From Thiomicrorhabdus cannonii (lineage in GTDB: Bacteria; Pseudomonadota; Gammaproteobacteria; Thiomicrospirales; Thiomicrospiraceae), in contig NZ_JACBGH010000003.1 of the NCBI RefSeq assembly GCF_013391695.1, forward strand, positions 1 to 64,000: 64,000 bases of DNA, given 5' to 3'. Every line of letters starts with the position of its first letter. The stretch's first letter is position 1. Positions 17,400 to 26,568 of the stretch are shown here, piece after piece. A model generated the notes under the pieces. It had not been told where the DNA came from and made no database searches. It worked only from the letters and a program-made list of their open reading frames with translations. The translations under genes and the position numbers were made by a program.

Positions 17400-19550
17400 T
17401 CAAGCCCGAAGCAGGGTTTCGATACTGGCTTTTAACTGCTCCTCAACCCCTTTTCTGCCCGCCAGATGATGGTCGTGGGCGACCTGCGGCCAACCGTGCT
17501 TTTTGAGCATCTTGTCACACCAAACCGCCTGTTGCGCTTTGCTGAGCTGTTTGATTTTATGGGGGTGGCGCAGGCTCCATTCCCACAACTGCGCGCTGAT
17601 GGATTCGTAGCCGCGTTGGTCATGCAGATAATCCCTGAGGCTGGCCTCGAGCTGCGGCTCGCGCGTTTTGAAGCGGAAGCTCTGCAAAATGCCGAGTATC
17701 AACGTGGCTGATAGATACGGCAGAGATTCCATCAGCGTATGTGGAAACTGACTTTGGAAGTGGCGGTGAATCGCCGCCAGCGCCTGTTGCGCCATCGAGG
17801 AAAGCGCTTGGGCGACAACGGCATTGTAATGGCCGCTGGCTTTGTCGCGTTTGACGCCGATATGCAGTGGCTGATAGCCCAGCGAACACCAGAAAGGCAG
17901 CAGGGTTTCGTCGGCGCCGAAACTGCTGCTGAGATAGTCGATACGCGCGGCACGCGCACTCTCGGCGAGGTGCTGCAACAGACGTCTGCCAATGCCCTGC
18001 CGCTGTCTGGCGGGATGCACGGCAATGCGCATCACCCGCCAGGTGGAAAGCAGCATGAAATCGGTGGTGGCGTAGTGCTTGGTCAGCAGCTGCGGCACCA
18101 GATGGCCATGCACCCGCTCGTGGCTGCGGTTGCTGCGCGGCGGCATCTTGCCTTCGGCCACGCTGACGACCACGCCGACAACCTCACCCTGATGCTCGGC
18201 GACCAGTATATGCAGATTGGGGGCGTTCAGCAGTTGTTGCAGATCGTTCGGCGAAGTCTGATAGTGCGCCTGTACCAGCAGGGAAAAGACCGATTCCAGC
18301 AGGTCGGGATGATGCAGCAGCTGCGCACTGCTCACTGTGCGGATATGGAGTTGGCTGCTATCCGCTTGCGTCAATGGTGCGGGCACGGCTGCTTTGTTTG
18401 GCGCGGTTTCCAGTAATAGCGCACGGTTGATGGCGTGTTCCAACGGGTCGTTTTCGGCCCAGCGGATCGGTTGTTGCAGGTGCAGGGCTTTCCAGTCAGG
18501 GGTCAGGTCATCCAGTGTCTGTTTGAAGCGCAGTTCAAAGCCACGCCCGGATCCCTCGTAGCCGTGCAGGGTGGTGGCAAACACCATGCGATGATGGCGT
18601 TTCAGCAGCTCGGTCAACAACGGAGCAGGCAGGTGAGCGGCTTCGTCCACCATCAACAGGTCGGCTTCGGTCGGTTCCAGCACCAGTTGGTCGGGCGCCA
18701 TAAACGTGAGGGTTTTCGTTGCGCCCTGATAGTCAAAACTCAACAGGCCGGGTTTACGATGCTGCCATTCGACGGGCAGGGATTCGAGCTGTTTTTCGGC
18801 CTGTGTAAAAGCGATTTGCGCCTGTTCGAAACGCGCCGCGGTGATGACGATCTGTTGCTTGCCTTTGAGCAGGCAGTGAACTGCGGCCAGTCCGAGCGCG
18901 CTGCTCTTGCCGCGGCCGCGGTCGGCGCTGATGACCAGCGGGCGTTTGCGGTGGCCGAAAGCCACCGTATCGATGGCGTCGATGGCGTGTTGTTGGTCTG
19001 GTGTGGGTAGCGCGATTGATTGGCTGGAAGTAGGCTTTTCGTGTGCCAGCAGGATGCTTTCGTTTTCACCCTGCGAGAGCCAGACAACGTGTGCGTCAGG
19101 ATTTTGCCACTGGCGGATAAGGTGTTCGGTGAAGTGGTTAAAGGCGTGTTCGGGTTGCAGGGGGCTGTTGAGAAAGCGACTGTTTTCGGGATTGCTCTGC
19201 GTGCGCCAGCGTTCCGTGGGCGGCGTCAGCAGAATGAACAGGCCGCCTGCGCGCAGCATGCCGGCGGCAATGCCGAGTGAATTGGCGCTTAGGCCGTGGC
19301 TGACGTCGATGATGATTCCGTCGGCTTCGCCGCCCAGATGGTGCAACAGTCGCCCGCTGTCGATCTGCTCGATCTCATGGCCGCTCGACAGGTCGGCCTC
19401 GCCAATCTGGATGACGCGTTCGGTGGCTGACCAGAGCGACGTCAGCCAGCCGTGCTGCCAGCCCGTTTCGCCGCTTAGAATGACCAGAGCGCGATGTTGG
19501 CGCTGCTTGAGTGTTTGACGGAGTGCGGTAAGCGAATCAAATGAAATCAT
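17400..19550 (-). CDS. tmcA: tRNA(Met) cytidine acetyltransferase
   Basis: 716 aa if it starts at the ATG at 19550 (MISFDSL); an upstream ATG at 19592 would add 14 residues, and neither has a clear ribosome binding site. It makes N4-acetylcytidine at the wobble base of elongator tRNA(Met). Domains: N-terminal DUF1726-like, RNA-helicase-like with a Walker A (DRGRGKSS) at about 225, a VDEAAHLP Walker B, and a GNAT acetyltransferase domain with AVHPARQRQGIGRRLL near residue 510. An exact copy of the dispersed repeat encodes PGLLS in the helicase part. It is divergent from mnmC. Confidence 0.93.
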   Translation of the reverse strand: MISFDSLTALRQTLKQRQHRALVILSGETGWQHGWLTSLWSATERVIQIGEADLSSGHEIEQIDSGRLLHHLGGEADGIIIDVSHGLSANSLGIAAGMLRAGGLFILLTPPTERWRTQSNPENSRFLNSPLQPEHAFNHFTEHLIRQWQNPDAHVVWLSQGENESILLAHEKPTSSQSIALPTPDQQHAIDAIDTVAFGHRKRPLVISADRGRGKSSALGLAAVHCLLKGKQQIVITAARFEQAQIAFTQAEKQLESLPVEWQHRKPGLLSFDYQGATKTLTFMAPDQLVLEPTEADLLMVDEAAHLPAPLLTELLKRHHRMVFATTLHGYEGSGRGFELRFKQTLDDLTPDWKALHLQQPIRWAENDPLEHAINRALLLETAPNKAAVPAPLTQADSSQLHIRTVSSAQLLHHPDLLESVFSLLVQAHYQTSPNDLQQLLNAPNLHILVAEHQGEVVGVVVSVAEGKMPPRSNRSHERVHGHLVPQLLTKHYATTDFMLLSTWRVMRIAVHPARQRQGIGRRLLQHLAESARAARIDYLSSSFGADETLLPFWCSLGYQPLHIGVKRDKASGHYNAVVAQALSSMAQQALAAIHRHFQSQFPHTLMESLPYLSATLILGILQSFRFKTREPQLEASLRDYLHDQRGYESISAQLWEWSLRHPHKIKQLSKAQQAVWCDKMLKKHGWPQVAHDHHLAGRKGVEEQLKASIETLLRA
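18739..18753 (+). repeat. Dispersed 12-mer repeat inside tmcA
   Basis: An exact CTCAACAGGCCGGGT with AAAA before it. It is antisense to tmcA, whose codons across it read PGLLS. Confidence 0.9.
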
Positions 19551-19663
19551 AGCGTGATGATAGGGGAAAAGTGGTCGGAAAAACAACAACATTGTGAGGG
19601 GCTGTTGTTTTCGATGATGGGCGGCGTTGGAGAGGTCGCGAAAATGCGCCGCGACAAAACGTT

Positions 19664-19669
19664 TATAAT
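19664..19669 (+). promoter_or_regulatory. Probable -10 element for mnmC
   Basis: A perfect TATAAT about 65 bases before the mnmC start, with a poor -35 at expected spacing. Transcription from here would carry the repeat copy at 19690 in its leader. Confidence 0.4.
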
Positions 19670-19689
19670 GGCGTTTGGCGTGGCCGCAG

Positions 19690-19704
19690 ACCCGGCCTGT
19701 TGAG
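19690..19704 (-). repeat. Dispersed 12-mer repeat in the tmcA-mnmC intergenic region
   Basis: ACCCGGCCTGTTGAG on the plus strand, an exact copy on the minus strand, 30 bases before the mnmC start. Confidence 0.88.
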
Positions 19705-19733
19705 AATTTTAAGCGGTTTTAACGGAAACAATC

Positions 19734-21698
19734 ATGAGTAGTGAAAAACTGACGGCGGCGCAGTTGGATTGGAGCGAGGCGCAGGTGCCCAAATCGCAGC
19801 AGTTTGACGATGTCTATTTCTCGCGTGACGACGGCGTGCAGGAGGTGCGTTATGTGTTTATGCAGCACAACGGTCTGCCGCAGCGTTTTGAACAGGCCGG
19901 GTCGTTCCGCATCGCCGAAACCGGCTTCGGCACCGGGCTGAATTTTCTGGTGGCGGCGGACGCCTGGCTGCAAGCGACGTCTGCCGGCGTGTTGCATTTC
20001 ATCTCGTTTGAAAAGTATCCGCTGGCGCTGGCCGATCTGCAGCGGGCGCACCAGCATTACACGCCGTTTCAGTCGCTCTGCGAGGCGTTGCAGAAACATT
20101 ATCCTGATCTGCTGCCGGGGTGGCATGATCTGTGGCTGGCAAACGGCAGAATCCGTCTGACGTTGTGGTTCGGTGATGTGCTTGCGGGGCTGCCGGAGTT
20201 GGATGACAGCGCGTGCGCCTTGATTGATGCCTGGTTTCTGGACGGCTTTGCGCCGGCCAAAAACCCGCAGATGTGGCAGCCGGCGCTGTTTCAGCAGATG
20301 GCGCGCTTAAGCCACGAACAGACCACGTTTGCCACTTTTACGGCGGCCGGCGAGGTACGTCGCGGTTTGGAAAAAGCCGGCTTTGCGGTCAAGAAAGCAC
20401 GCGGTCATGGACGCAAGCGCGAGATGTGTCACGGCGAGCTGGCGCAGAAGCGGCCGTTCAGCTCAAAAGCGCCGTGGTTTGTGCGTCCGTCGGCGGCTCC
20501 CGAGGGAGAAGTGGTGGTGATCGGCGCCGGTCTGGCCGGTGCCAGCGTGGCGTATGCCCTGGCGCGGGCGGGGCGTAAAGTGCGGGTTCTGGAGGCGGAA
20601 ACCGAAGCCGCACAACACGCCTCCGGCAACTGGGCGGGAGCGGTACATCCGTTGGTGACCGCCGATTGGAATCTGCGCAGCCAGTGGTATCTGCTCGGCT
20701 TTGAGGCGACTTTGCGCACGCTGTTGCCGTGGATTGAACAAGGCGAGATTGCAGGCGACCTTAACGGTTTGCTGCAGCTGGCGGTCAATGAAATCGGGCG
20801 CCAGCGGGTGCTGGAGGCGTTGGAGCGCGTGGGTTTGCCGGAGGATTTTGCCGTGTGGCTGTCGGCGCAGGAGGCTGCTGACAAGGTTGGCGGTGAGGTC
20901 TCTTCTGACGGGCTGTTCTTCCCGCGTGGCGGCTGGGTGAACCCGCCGTCGGTGGTGAAGCGCTGTTTGCAGCATCCCCATATTAGCGTGAACTACGGGC
21001 AGGCGGTGAGCGGTCTGCAGGCCATATCATCCGGTTGGCGGATCACGACGCCAAACGCGCAGTTTGAAGCGGCCTGCGTGGTGGTGGCCAGCGGTGCATT
21101 GGATGAACGCTTGAATGCGCTTTTGCAGCTGCCGATCCGGCCGGTAAAAGGTCAGGTGACCCACCTTGAGTCATCGATGCAGCATTGGCCGTTGCGCTGT
21201 ACGGTGACGCATGAGGGCTATTCGGCGCCGTGCGGCAACGCTCGGGCGGTGACCGGCGCGACCTTTGAGGCGCCCGACATGACGACGGATTTATCCGTGC
21301 AGGGACATGCCGCGAATTTGCAACAGGCGGCTTCGGCTATGCCGACGTGGTTGTCGACTACGCCCGAGCAGGTGGACGGGCGCATCGCCTTCAGGCCGAC
21401 CACGCCGGACCATCTGCCGATTGTGGGGGCGGTGGCCGATCCTGAGTGGATGCAAGGCGCCTATTTGAGTCAGTCGCATACCCATGCGCTGTACCGTTAT
21501 GCGCCGCAGCGTTATCAACCCGGCCTGTTCGTTTCGAACGGACACGGGCCGCGCGGTTTGATGTCGGTTTTTCTGGCGGCGGATCTGCTCGTCGCGGAGA
21601 TTTTGGGAGAGACGTTGCCGATGCCGTTGTCGCTGTATCGCGCCACCCATCCGGCACGCTTTGCGATTCGCCAGTGGCGCAGCGGCAAGGCGCTTTAA
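19734..21698 (+). CDS. mnmC: Bifunctional tRNA mnm5s2U34 biosynthesis protein MnmC
   Basis: 654 aa, the expected size for the fused form. The C-terminal FAD oxidase half (about 260-640, starting at VVVIGAGLAGASVAYALARAG) converts cmnm5 to nm5 at wobble U34. The N-terminal methyltransferase half (about 1-245, with ETGFGTGLNFLV and LDGFAPAKNPQMW) then makes mnm5 from SAM. It acts on tRNAs for Lys, Glu and Gln. Two exact copies of the dispersed repeat lie in frame, encoding EQAGS at about 53-57 and PGLF at about 596-599. The neighbour tmcA is another wobble-base modifier, divergently transcribed. Confidence 0.96.
   Translation: MSSEKLTAAQLDWSEAQVPKSQQFDDVYFSRDDGVQEVRYVFMQHNGLPQRFEQAGSFRIAETGFGTGLNFLVAADAWLQATSAGVLHFISFEKYPLALADLQRAHQHYTPFQSLCEALQKHYPDLLPGWHDLWLANGRIRLTLWFGDVLAGLPELDDSACALIDAWFLDGFAPAKNPQMWQPALFQQMARLSHEQTTFATFTAAGEVRRGLEKAGFAVKKARGHGRKREMCHGELAQKRPFSSKAPWFVRPSAAPEGEVVVIGAGLAGASVAYALARAGRKVRVLEAETEAAQHASGNWAGAVHPLVTADWNLRSQWYLLGFEATLRTLLPWIEQGEIAGDLNGLLQLAVNEIGRQRVLEALERVGLPEDFAVWLSAQEAADKVGGEVSSDGLFFPRGGWVNPPSVVKRCLQHPHISVNYGQAVSGLQAISSGWRITTPNAQFEAACVVVASGALDERLNALLQLPIRPVKGQVTHLESSMQHWPLRCTVTHEGYSAPCGNARAVTGATFEAPDMTTDLSVQGHAANLQQAASAMPTWLSTTPEQVDGRIAFRPTTPDHLPIVGAVADPEWMQGAYLSQSHTHALYRYAPQRYQPGLFVSNGHGPRGLMSVFLAADLLVAEILGETLPMPLSLYRATHPARFAIRQWRSGKAL
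19888..19902 (+). repeat. Dispersed 12-mer repeat inside mnmC (first copy)
   Basis: TTGAACAGGCCGGGT; the 12-base core is exact and is read in frame as EQAGS. Confidence 0.8.
21518..21529 (-). repeat. Dispersed 12-mer repeat inside mnmC (second copy)
   Basis: ACCCGGCCTGTT on the plus strand; the 12-base core is exact, the outer GAG is not. It is read as QPGLF. Confidence 0.75.
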
Positions 21699-21749
21699 AA
21701 TGCGCTTAGGCGGTGATTATTCTTCATAAAATGGTATGATGAACCGCAC

Positions 21750-21776
21750 TAAGTATAGGGCCTAATAAGTATAGAG
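21750..21776 (+). repeat. Short direct repeats upstream of the lipoprotein gene
   Basis: TAAGTATAGGG at 21750-21760 and TAAGTATAGAG at 21766-21776, with a 16-base period, immediately before the ribosome binding site. They may be a regulator site or a small duplication. Confidence 0.5.
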
Positions 21777-21794
21777 TCTTAGGGAGGAGAAGAG

Positions 21795-22790
21795 GTGAAG
21801 TTGCCTAAGTTACTTCAGCAGCTGTGTGTGCTAGGTATGTGCTTTGGAGCCATGGGGCTGGAAGGCTGTGCGGCCAATGTGCCCGATGCGGCGGATGAAC
21901 TGCCGGTTGTGCAGGAGGTACAGGGTTTTTCCTATGGCTTTGCCCGGGTGTCCTTGATTGACCATCCCCAAGAGGCGCTGGCGATGGCGACCGAACAAGC
22001 GCAACAGCAGGTGCTTGCGCGTTTGAACCTGCCGTTTTCTGCCCCTGTATATCACTCTCAGCTGGAACGTCAGTTGCGCGCAAAAGCGCAGGCGCATTTG
22101 CCGCAGTGGTCTTTGCCCGCGCCGGAGGTGGTTTCCAGCCGCGTCGACGATAAAAAGGGCGTGGTGACCGTGGAGGTCGCGTTGGCGCATGCGCCCTTGT
22201 TGCAGCAGATTCAGCAGAAGATGGACGAGCTCAACCAGCAGTTGATGGCGTACCGTTTTATGACGCAATCGGGCAGTCGTTTTGATCAGCTCAAGCAGCT
22301 GGCGCCCGCTCTGCCGCTGGTGGAAGCCTATAAGTTCTGGCAGGGCTGGCAGCAGCGTTTACAGCCCGATTTGAAAGAACACAGCAGCATAGCCGCCATT
22401 CTGGATCGACGCTTCACGGTATTATGCCAACAGTTCTCGGTGGTTATCGATCCATTGGTGGTCGAGGCGCAGGATTATGAGACGCCCTTTATGCAAGCCT
22501 TGCGCGATTATGGCATAGAGGTGAGTGCCAAAGGGCCTGATCTGCATTTTGAGTACGATATTGAATTAACCGATGAGCGTTTTGCGCCGCCGCCGATGCA
22601 GATGCGCGCCAAGGTGGTGATTAAGAGCACCTTGGGGCTGCCGGTGGCGCAGTGGCAAAGTGAAGTGGCCGCGGGCAGTGAATGGAGTGAGGATGCCAAA
22701 CGTGCGGTGATTAATGATCTGGCGATGCAGGTGTTTTCGCATCTAACGGAAATCTTGTCAGAAGACGCGGCTGCCGGGTCTTCTTTGTGA
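21795..22790 (+). CDS. LPP20-like outer-membrane lipoprotein, function unknown
   Basis: 331 aa from a GTG start with a strong GGGAGGAG before it. The N-terminus is a lipoprotein signal with lipobox LEGC (Cys at about 27). The next 130 residues, with SYGFARVSLIDHPQEALAMATEQA and a VVTVEVAL strand, resemble LPP20-family lipoproteins. The rest is mixed helix and strand without recognised motifs. It is probably tethered to the inner face of the outer membrane; some LPP20-like proteins assist flagellar or surface structures, which cannot be shown here. A small membrane-protein gene follows after 35 bases. Confidence 0.7.
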   Translation: MKLPKLLQQLCVLGMCFGAMGLEGCAANVPDAADELPVVQEVQGFSYGFARVSLIDHPQEALAMATEQAQQQVLARLNLPFSAPVYHSQLERQLRAKAQAHLPQWSLPAPEVVSSRVDDKKGVVTVEVALAHAPLLQQIQQKMDELNQQLMAYRFMTQSGSRFDQLKQLAPALPLVEAYKFWQGWQQRLQPDLKEHSSIAAILDRRFTVLCQQFSVVIDPLVVEAQDYETPFMQALRDYGIEVSAKGPDLHFEYDIELTDERFAPPPMQMRAKVVIKSTLGLPVAQWQSEVAAGSEWSEDAKRAVINDLAMQVFSHLTEILSEDAAAGSSL

Positions 22791-22825
22791 CTGTCTGAAA
22801 CGGCATCGGAACGGGGGATGCGTAT

Positions 22826-23023
22826 ATGTTTGGTAAACTGATTATGCTTTTTTTGCTGGTGGGTTTGATCGCGCTGGCGGTGATGTTTGACTGGTTTGGC
22901 AGCCGCGATTTGGCGCTGCAGGGGTTGGACGGCGGCAAGGTGGTGGTCGAGAAGCTCGCAGAGGTGGGGGACAGCGTCAGCCATGTGCTGGAAACCATGC
23001 ATCAGGACAAGGACAAACCCTAA
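22826..23023 (+). CDS. Small single-span membrane protein, unknown
   Basis: 65 aa. A hydrophobic segment covers about 5-24 (LIMLFLLVGLIALAVMFDWF), followed by a short polar tail. It lies between the lipoprotein and the CinA-like gene on the same strand with short gaps, so it is probably in one operon. The start is preceded by GGGGGATG, a weak ribosome binding site. I recognise no family. Confidence 0.6.
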   Translation: MFGKLIMLFLLVGLIALAVMFDWFGSRDLALQGLDGGKVVVEKLAEVGDSVSHVLETMHQDKDKP

Positions 23024-23037
23024 GAAAATGGACGAGG

Positions 23038-23790
23038 ATGGCTGTGCTGCAACGTATTAGTTTGTTTATTATCGGTGATGAAATCCTCTCGTCCAAACGC
23101 CAGGATAAGCATCTGCTGCAGGCCAACGAGCTCTTGAAACCGCGCGGCTTGGCGGTCAGTCGGGTCACGATGCTGGGTGACGAGCCGGAGCTGCTGACGC
23201 AGATGCTGCAACAGAGTTTTGCCGAAGGCGGCATTACCTTTTGTTTTGGCGGGATTGGCGCCACGCCCGATGACCGCACCCGGCAGTGCGCCGCCAAGGC
23301 GCTGAATTTGCCGTTGGCGCGTCACCCCGCGGCGGTGGCCGAAATTGAGGCGCAGTTCGGTGCCGATGCCTATCCACAGCGAATCCGCATGGCGGAGTAT
23401 CCGCAAGGTGCGGCGATTATTCCGAATTTTTACAACCGCGTTCCGGGTTTTTCGATCAGAGACCATCATTTTATGCCGGGTTTTCCGATGATGGCCAAGC
23501 CGATGATGGAGTGGGTCTTGAACAGCTACTATGCCGATTTGCAGCAGCCCGAGCGCGTCGAAAAAGCCTTGCGGCTGATTGACGGGCAGGAGTCCGAATG
23601 GGTGACGTTCATGGAGGCGTTTGAAGTGCGTTTTCCGGAGTTGCGCTTGTTCAGCTTGCCGAGCATTGGTGACGATGACCGCCGTACCATCGATCTGGGT
23701 GTGGAAGGCTTGCCGGATCTGGCGCAGCAGGGTTATGAAGCCCTGGTGGCCGAGGCGGAACGCCGCGGCGCGCAATGGGTGGCGATTTAA
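23038..23790 (+). CDS. CinA/MoeA-type MoCF-domain protein without the deamidase domain
   Basis: 250 aa. The N-terminal MoCF (molybdopterin-binding-like) domain is clear: FIIGDEILSS near the start, and FGGIGATPDDRTRQCAA at about 75-91, matching the CinA N-terminal domain. The C-terminal nicotinamide-nucleotide amidase domain of long CinA proteins is missing. Proteins of this shape are often called competence/damage-inducible protein A-like; their substrate is usually unproven. GAGGAT precedes the ATG. It is probably in an operon with the lipoprotein and small membrane protein. Confidence 0.8.
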   Translation: MAVLQRISLFIIGDEILSSKRQDKHLLQANELLKPRGLAVSRVTMLGDEPELLTQMLQQSFAEGGITFCFGGIGATPDDRTRQCAAKALNLPLARHPAAVAEIEAQFGADAYPQRIRMAEYPQGAAIIPNFYNRVPGFSIRDHHFMPGFPMMAKPMMEWVLNSYYADLQQPERVEKALRLIDGQESEWVTFMEAFEVRFPELRLFSLPSIGDDDRRTIDLGVEGLPDLAQQGYEALVAEAERRGAQWVAI

Positions 23791-23863
23791 CAGGCCTCAG
23801 GATCTTTATTTTTATGTTTCTCTTCAATGCCGGTGAACCCCGGCCTGTTCGGTTTTAAAAAGC

Positions 23864-25057
23864 ATGACTGCAACCAGTTTGCCCCGTGAGTGGGATGTAA
23901 TCGTTTTGGGGGCGGGAGCCGCCGGTTTGATGTGTGCCGCCACAGCGGGCTATCAGGGTAAACGGGTTCTGGTGCTGGATCATGCGCCCAAGGCGGCGGC
24001 CAAAATCCGCATATCCGGCGGGGGGAAATGCAACTTCACCAATTTGAATGTCACGCCCGATCATTACCTCTGCTCCAATCCCCATTTTGTAAAAAGTGCG
24101 CTGTCGCGTTACCCTTCGAGTGCGTTTATTGAACTGGTGGAGCGTCACGCTCTGGCGTATGAACAGCGCGAACTGGGCAAATTGTTCTGTGTCGAGCGAG
24201 CCTCCGATCTGATCGCCATTTTGCGTCAGGAGTGTGATTGGGCCGGCGTTGAGGTGCTGACGCACACGCACATCGAAGCCGTTTCGGCCTTGCCTGACGG
24301 CGGGTTTACGCTGAGCACGTCGCAGGGAGAGTGGCAGGCGGCCAAACTGGTGGTGGCCACCGGCGGTTTGTCGTTTCCCAAGCTCAAGGCAAGCGGTTTG
24401 GGTTATGAACTCGCCCGGCAATTCGGGTTGCAGGTGACGCAGTGTCGTCCCGGCCTGGTGCCGTTGAGTTTTGCGGGCAAGTGGCAGCAGCGCTTTGCGG
24501 ACTTAAGCGGTCTGTCGCTGGAGATGGCGGTCACCGCGGGCGGCAGAACCTTTAATGAAGCGGTGCTTTTCACCCATTTCGGGTTGAGCGGGCCGGGCAT
24601 TCTGCAGGCCTCCAATTATTGGCTGCCCGGCGAGCCGATTGTGCTCAATACCCTGCCGAAACAGGATGTGTATGCTGCGTTGCTGAGTTTGAAACGCAGC
24701 GGAGCCGGCCTGTCCAAATTTTTGGGACAGCATTGGCCGAAACGTTTTATGCAGTTCTGGTTGGCGCTTTATCCGTTGGAAGGGGAGTTGGCGAATATTC
24801 CCGACGAGCAGCTGAAGCAGTATGCCCAGCAGTTGACGCAGTGGACGCTCTATCCGGACGACACCGCCGGTTACGACAAGGCGGAAGTCACCCTGGGCGG
24901 GGTGGATACCGATGAAATCTCTTCCAAAACCTTTGAGGCCAAAAAACAGCCGGGGTTGTATTTTATCGGCGAGGTGCTGGATGTGACCGGGCAGTTGGGC
25001 GGCTACAATTTTCAGTGGGCCTGGGCTTCTGCGGTGGCCTGCGGCTTGGCGTTATAG
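23864..25057 (+). CDS. HI0933-like FAD-dependent oxidoreductase
   Basis: 397 aa. A dinucleotide-binding motif GAGAAGLMCA opens the protein (about 17-26). The family-typical ISGGGKCNFTN lies at about 50-60, and the C-terminal GEVLDVTGQLGGYNFQWAWASG-like block is also present. The family (YhiN/BaiN-like flavoproteins) is widespread; a defined reaction is known only for some members, so the substrate is left open. A near copy of the dispersed repeat (11 of 12 bases, 23839-23849) lies just before the start. Confidence 0.88.
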   Translation: MTATSLPREWDVIVLGAGAAGLMCAATAGYQGKRVLVLDHAPKAAAKIRISGGGKCNFTNLNVTPDHYLCSNPHFVKSALSRYPSSAFIELVERHALAYEQRELGKLFCVERASDLIAILRQECDWAGVEVLTHTHIEAVSALPDGGFTLSTSQGEWQAAKLVVATGGLSFPKLKASGLGYELARQFGLQVTQCRPGLVPLSFAGKWQQRFADLSGLSLEMAVTAGGRTFNEAVLFTHFGLSGPGILQASNYWLPGEPIVLNTLPKQDVYAALLSLKRSGAGLSKFLGQHWPKRFMQFWLALYPLEGELANIPDEQLKQYAQQLTQWTLYPDDTAGYDKAEVTLGGVDTDEISSKTFEAKKQPGLYFIGEVLDVTGQLGGYNFQWAWASAVACGLAL

Positions 25058-25104
25058 TTTCGCGTTATAATGATGCGCTCACTCACGATTGGACACGGAT
25101 TAAC

Positions 25105-25554
25105 ATGAATTTATTGAATTTGGACGCTCAGGCGCGCGCCGCGTTTTCGGATACGGTGAAAGGCCTGATTCAGAAACATCGCATTGATCCCAAAGAGATT
25201 TTTTTGAATGTGCTGGAAAGTACCGAATCGCCGGAGATGAACTATTGGATGACGATGGTGCTGGTGCAGGAGCATTTTGTGTCGCCGCAGCTGGAGGTGG
25301 GCAAGGATGCCTCGGGCGAACCCGTTAAGGCGTTGCAGGCGGCCTGTCTGTTGCAGAATGTCGGCGCGGTGGCGGCGCTTCTGGAGTTAAAAGGCTTCAG
25401 CGGTTCGGTGACGGATCGCGATTATCAGCTGTGCGCGCGGATTGCTTCGCAGCATGAAGACCAGGCGGTGTTGGGTTTGCTGATGAAGTATGCGCAGGAG
25501 AAAGAGGTGTTAGAGCCGTTTATGCGCGCTTTACAGGGAACAACCCTGCAATAA
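25105..25554 (+). CDS. Conserved-looking hypothetical protein, cytosolic
   Basis: 149 aa from the ATG at 25105. It is acidic and helix-rich, with no signal or membrane segment. The segment IDPKEIFLNVLESTESPEMNYWM and the later Ala/Leu-rich helices suggest an all-alpha fold, but I recognise no family. It starts 47 bases after the flavoprotein gene. No clear terminator follows, although the next gene has a long A/T-rich leader. Confidence 0.6.
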   Translation: MNLLNLDAQARAAFSDTVKGLIQKHRIDPKEIFLNVLESTESPEMNYWMTMVLVQEHFVSPQLEVGKDASGEPVKALQAACLLQNVGAVAALLELKGFSGSVTDRDYQLCARIASQHEDQAVLGLLMKYAQEKEVLEPFMRALQGTTLQ

Positions 25555-25731
25555 ATGGGTTTTTGATAGTGACAGGCTATTAAAATATTTTATACAATCA
25601 ATTTTACTAATTAACTGGGTTTTTCTAAACTAGCATCCACGTCATCGTTATGGTGGTTTGAAAAATTAGGTTTTGTAAAGTAAAGTTGTACAAGTCATTG
25701 TTTCAACGCAATTCAATCAGAGGATATAAAA

Positions 25732-26469
25732 ATGGCATTACCAAACAAAGAAGGTCAACGTGTTCCTAACGTCACATTCCGTACTCGTCAGAATGGTGAG
25801 TGGGTTAATGTAACGACCGATGAAATTTTCAAAGGCAAAACAGTTATCGTATTCTCACTGCCAGGTGCGTTTACACCAACCTGTTCATCAACTCACCTGC
25901 CACGTTTTAACGAGCTGGCACCGGTTTTCTTTAAAAACGGCGTGGATGAAATCGTCTGTATGTCGGTCAACGATACCTTTGTTATGAACGAATGGGCGAA
26001 AGACCAGGAAGCCAACAATGTGCGTCTGATTCCTGACGGCAACGGTGAGTTCTCGGAAGGCATGGGCATGCTGGTGAACAAGGAAGACATCGGTTTTGGT
26101 ATGCGTTCATGGCGTTACTCGATGCTGGTGAAAGATGGCGTAGTTGAAAAAATGTTCATCGAGCCGGAAGTACCGGGTGACCCGTTTGAAGTCTCTGATG
26201 CGGACACGATGCTGAACTACATCAACCCGAATGCCAAACCGCCACGCGTTGCGACTATTTTCACCAAACCGGGCTGCCCGTTCTGCGCGAAAGCGAAAGC
26301 GATGCTGGAAGATAAAGGCATTTCCTACGAAGAGATCACGATTTCTAACAGTGGTGTCACGTCTCGTACGCTTCGCGCGATTGCCAATGCCGGCACAGTA
26401 CCGCAAATCTTTATTGAAGGCGAGTACATTGGTGGTTCTGACGACCTAGAGGCCTACTTCGCTAAATAA
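25732..26469 (+). CDS. Hybrid peroxiredoxin-glutaredoxin
   Basis: 245 aa. The N-terminal Prx5-type domain (about 1-165) has the peroxidatic Cys51 in [12 protein letters not shown]. The C-terminal glutaredoxin domain has the active site CPFC at 182-185. Fusion proteins of this type reduce H2O2 and alkyl peroxides with glutathione as direct donor. Glutathione reductase lies just downstream, giving a complete NADPH-driven peroxide-reducing system. Codons are of the highly expressed type (many CGT, AAC, GGT), unlike most neighbours, which suggests an abundant protein. AGAGGATAT precedes the ATG. Confidence 0.95.
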   Translation: MALPNKEGQRVPNVTFRTRQNGEWVNVTTDEIFKGKTVIVFSLPGAFTPTCSSTHLPRFNELAPVFFKNGVDEIVCMSVNDTFVMNEWAKDQEANNVRLIPDGNGEFSEGMGMLVNKEDIGFGMRSWRYSMLVKDGVVEKMFIEPEVPGDPFEVSDADTMLNYINPNAKPPRVATIFTKPGCPFCAKAKAMLEDKGISYEEITISNSGVTSRTLRAIANAGTVPQIFIEGEYIGGSDDLEAYFAK

Positions 26470-26510
26470 GGTTGAAGACCATCTTAGCGGTGGTTTGAAC
26501 TGCGTAGCTT

Positions 26511-26539
26511 AAAGGGTCGAACTATTTCGACCCTTTTTT
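26511..26539 (+). terminator. Rho-independent terminator after the peroxiredoxin gene
   Basis: AAAGGGTCGA, 6-base loop, TCGACCC then T6. It lies between the peroxiredoxin and glutathione reductase genes, so read-through into the latter may be partial. Confidence 0.85.
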
Positions 26540-26568
26540 GTTAAGGGCCTTTAGATAAGGGATGATGT

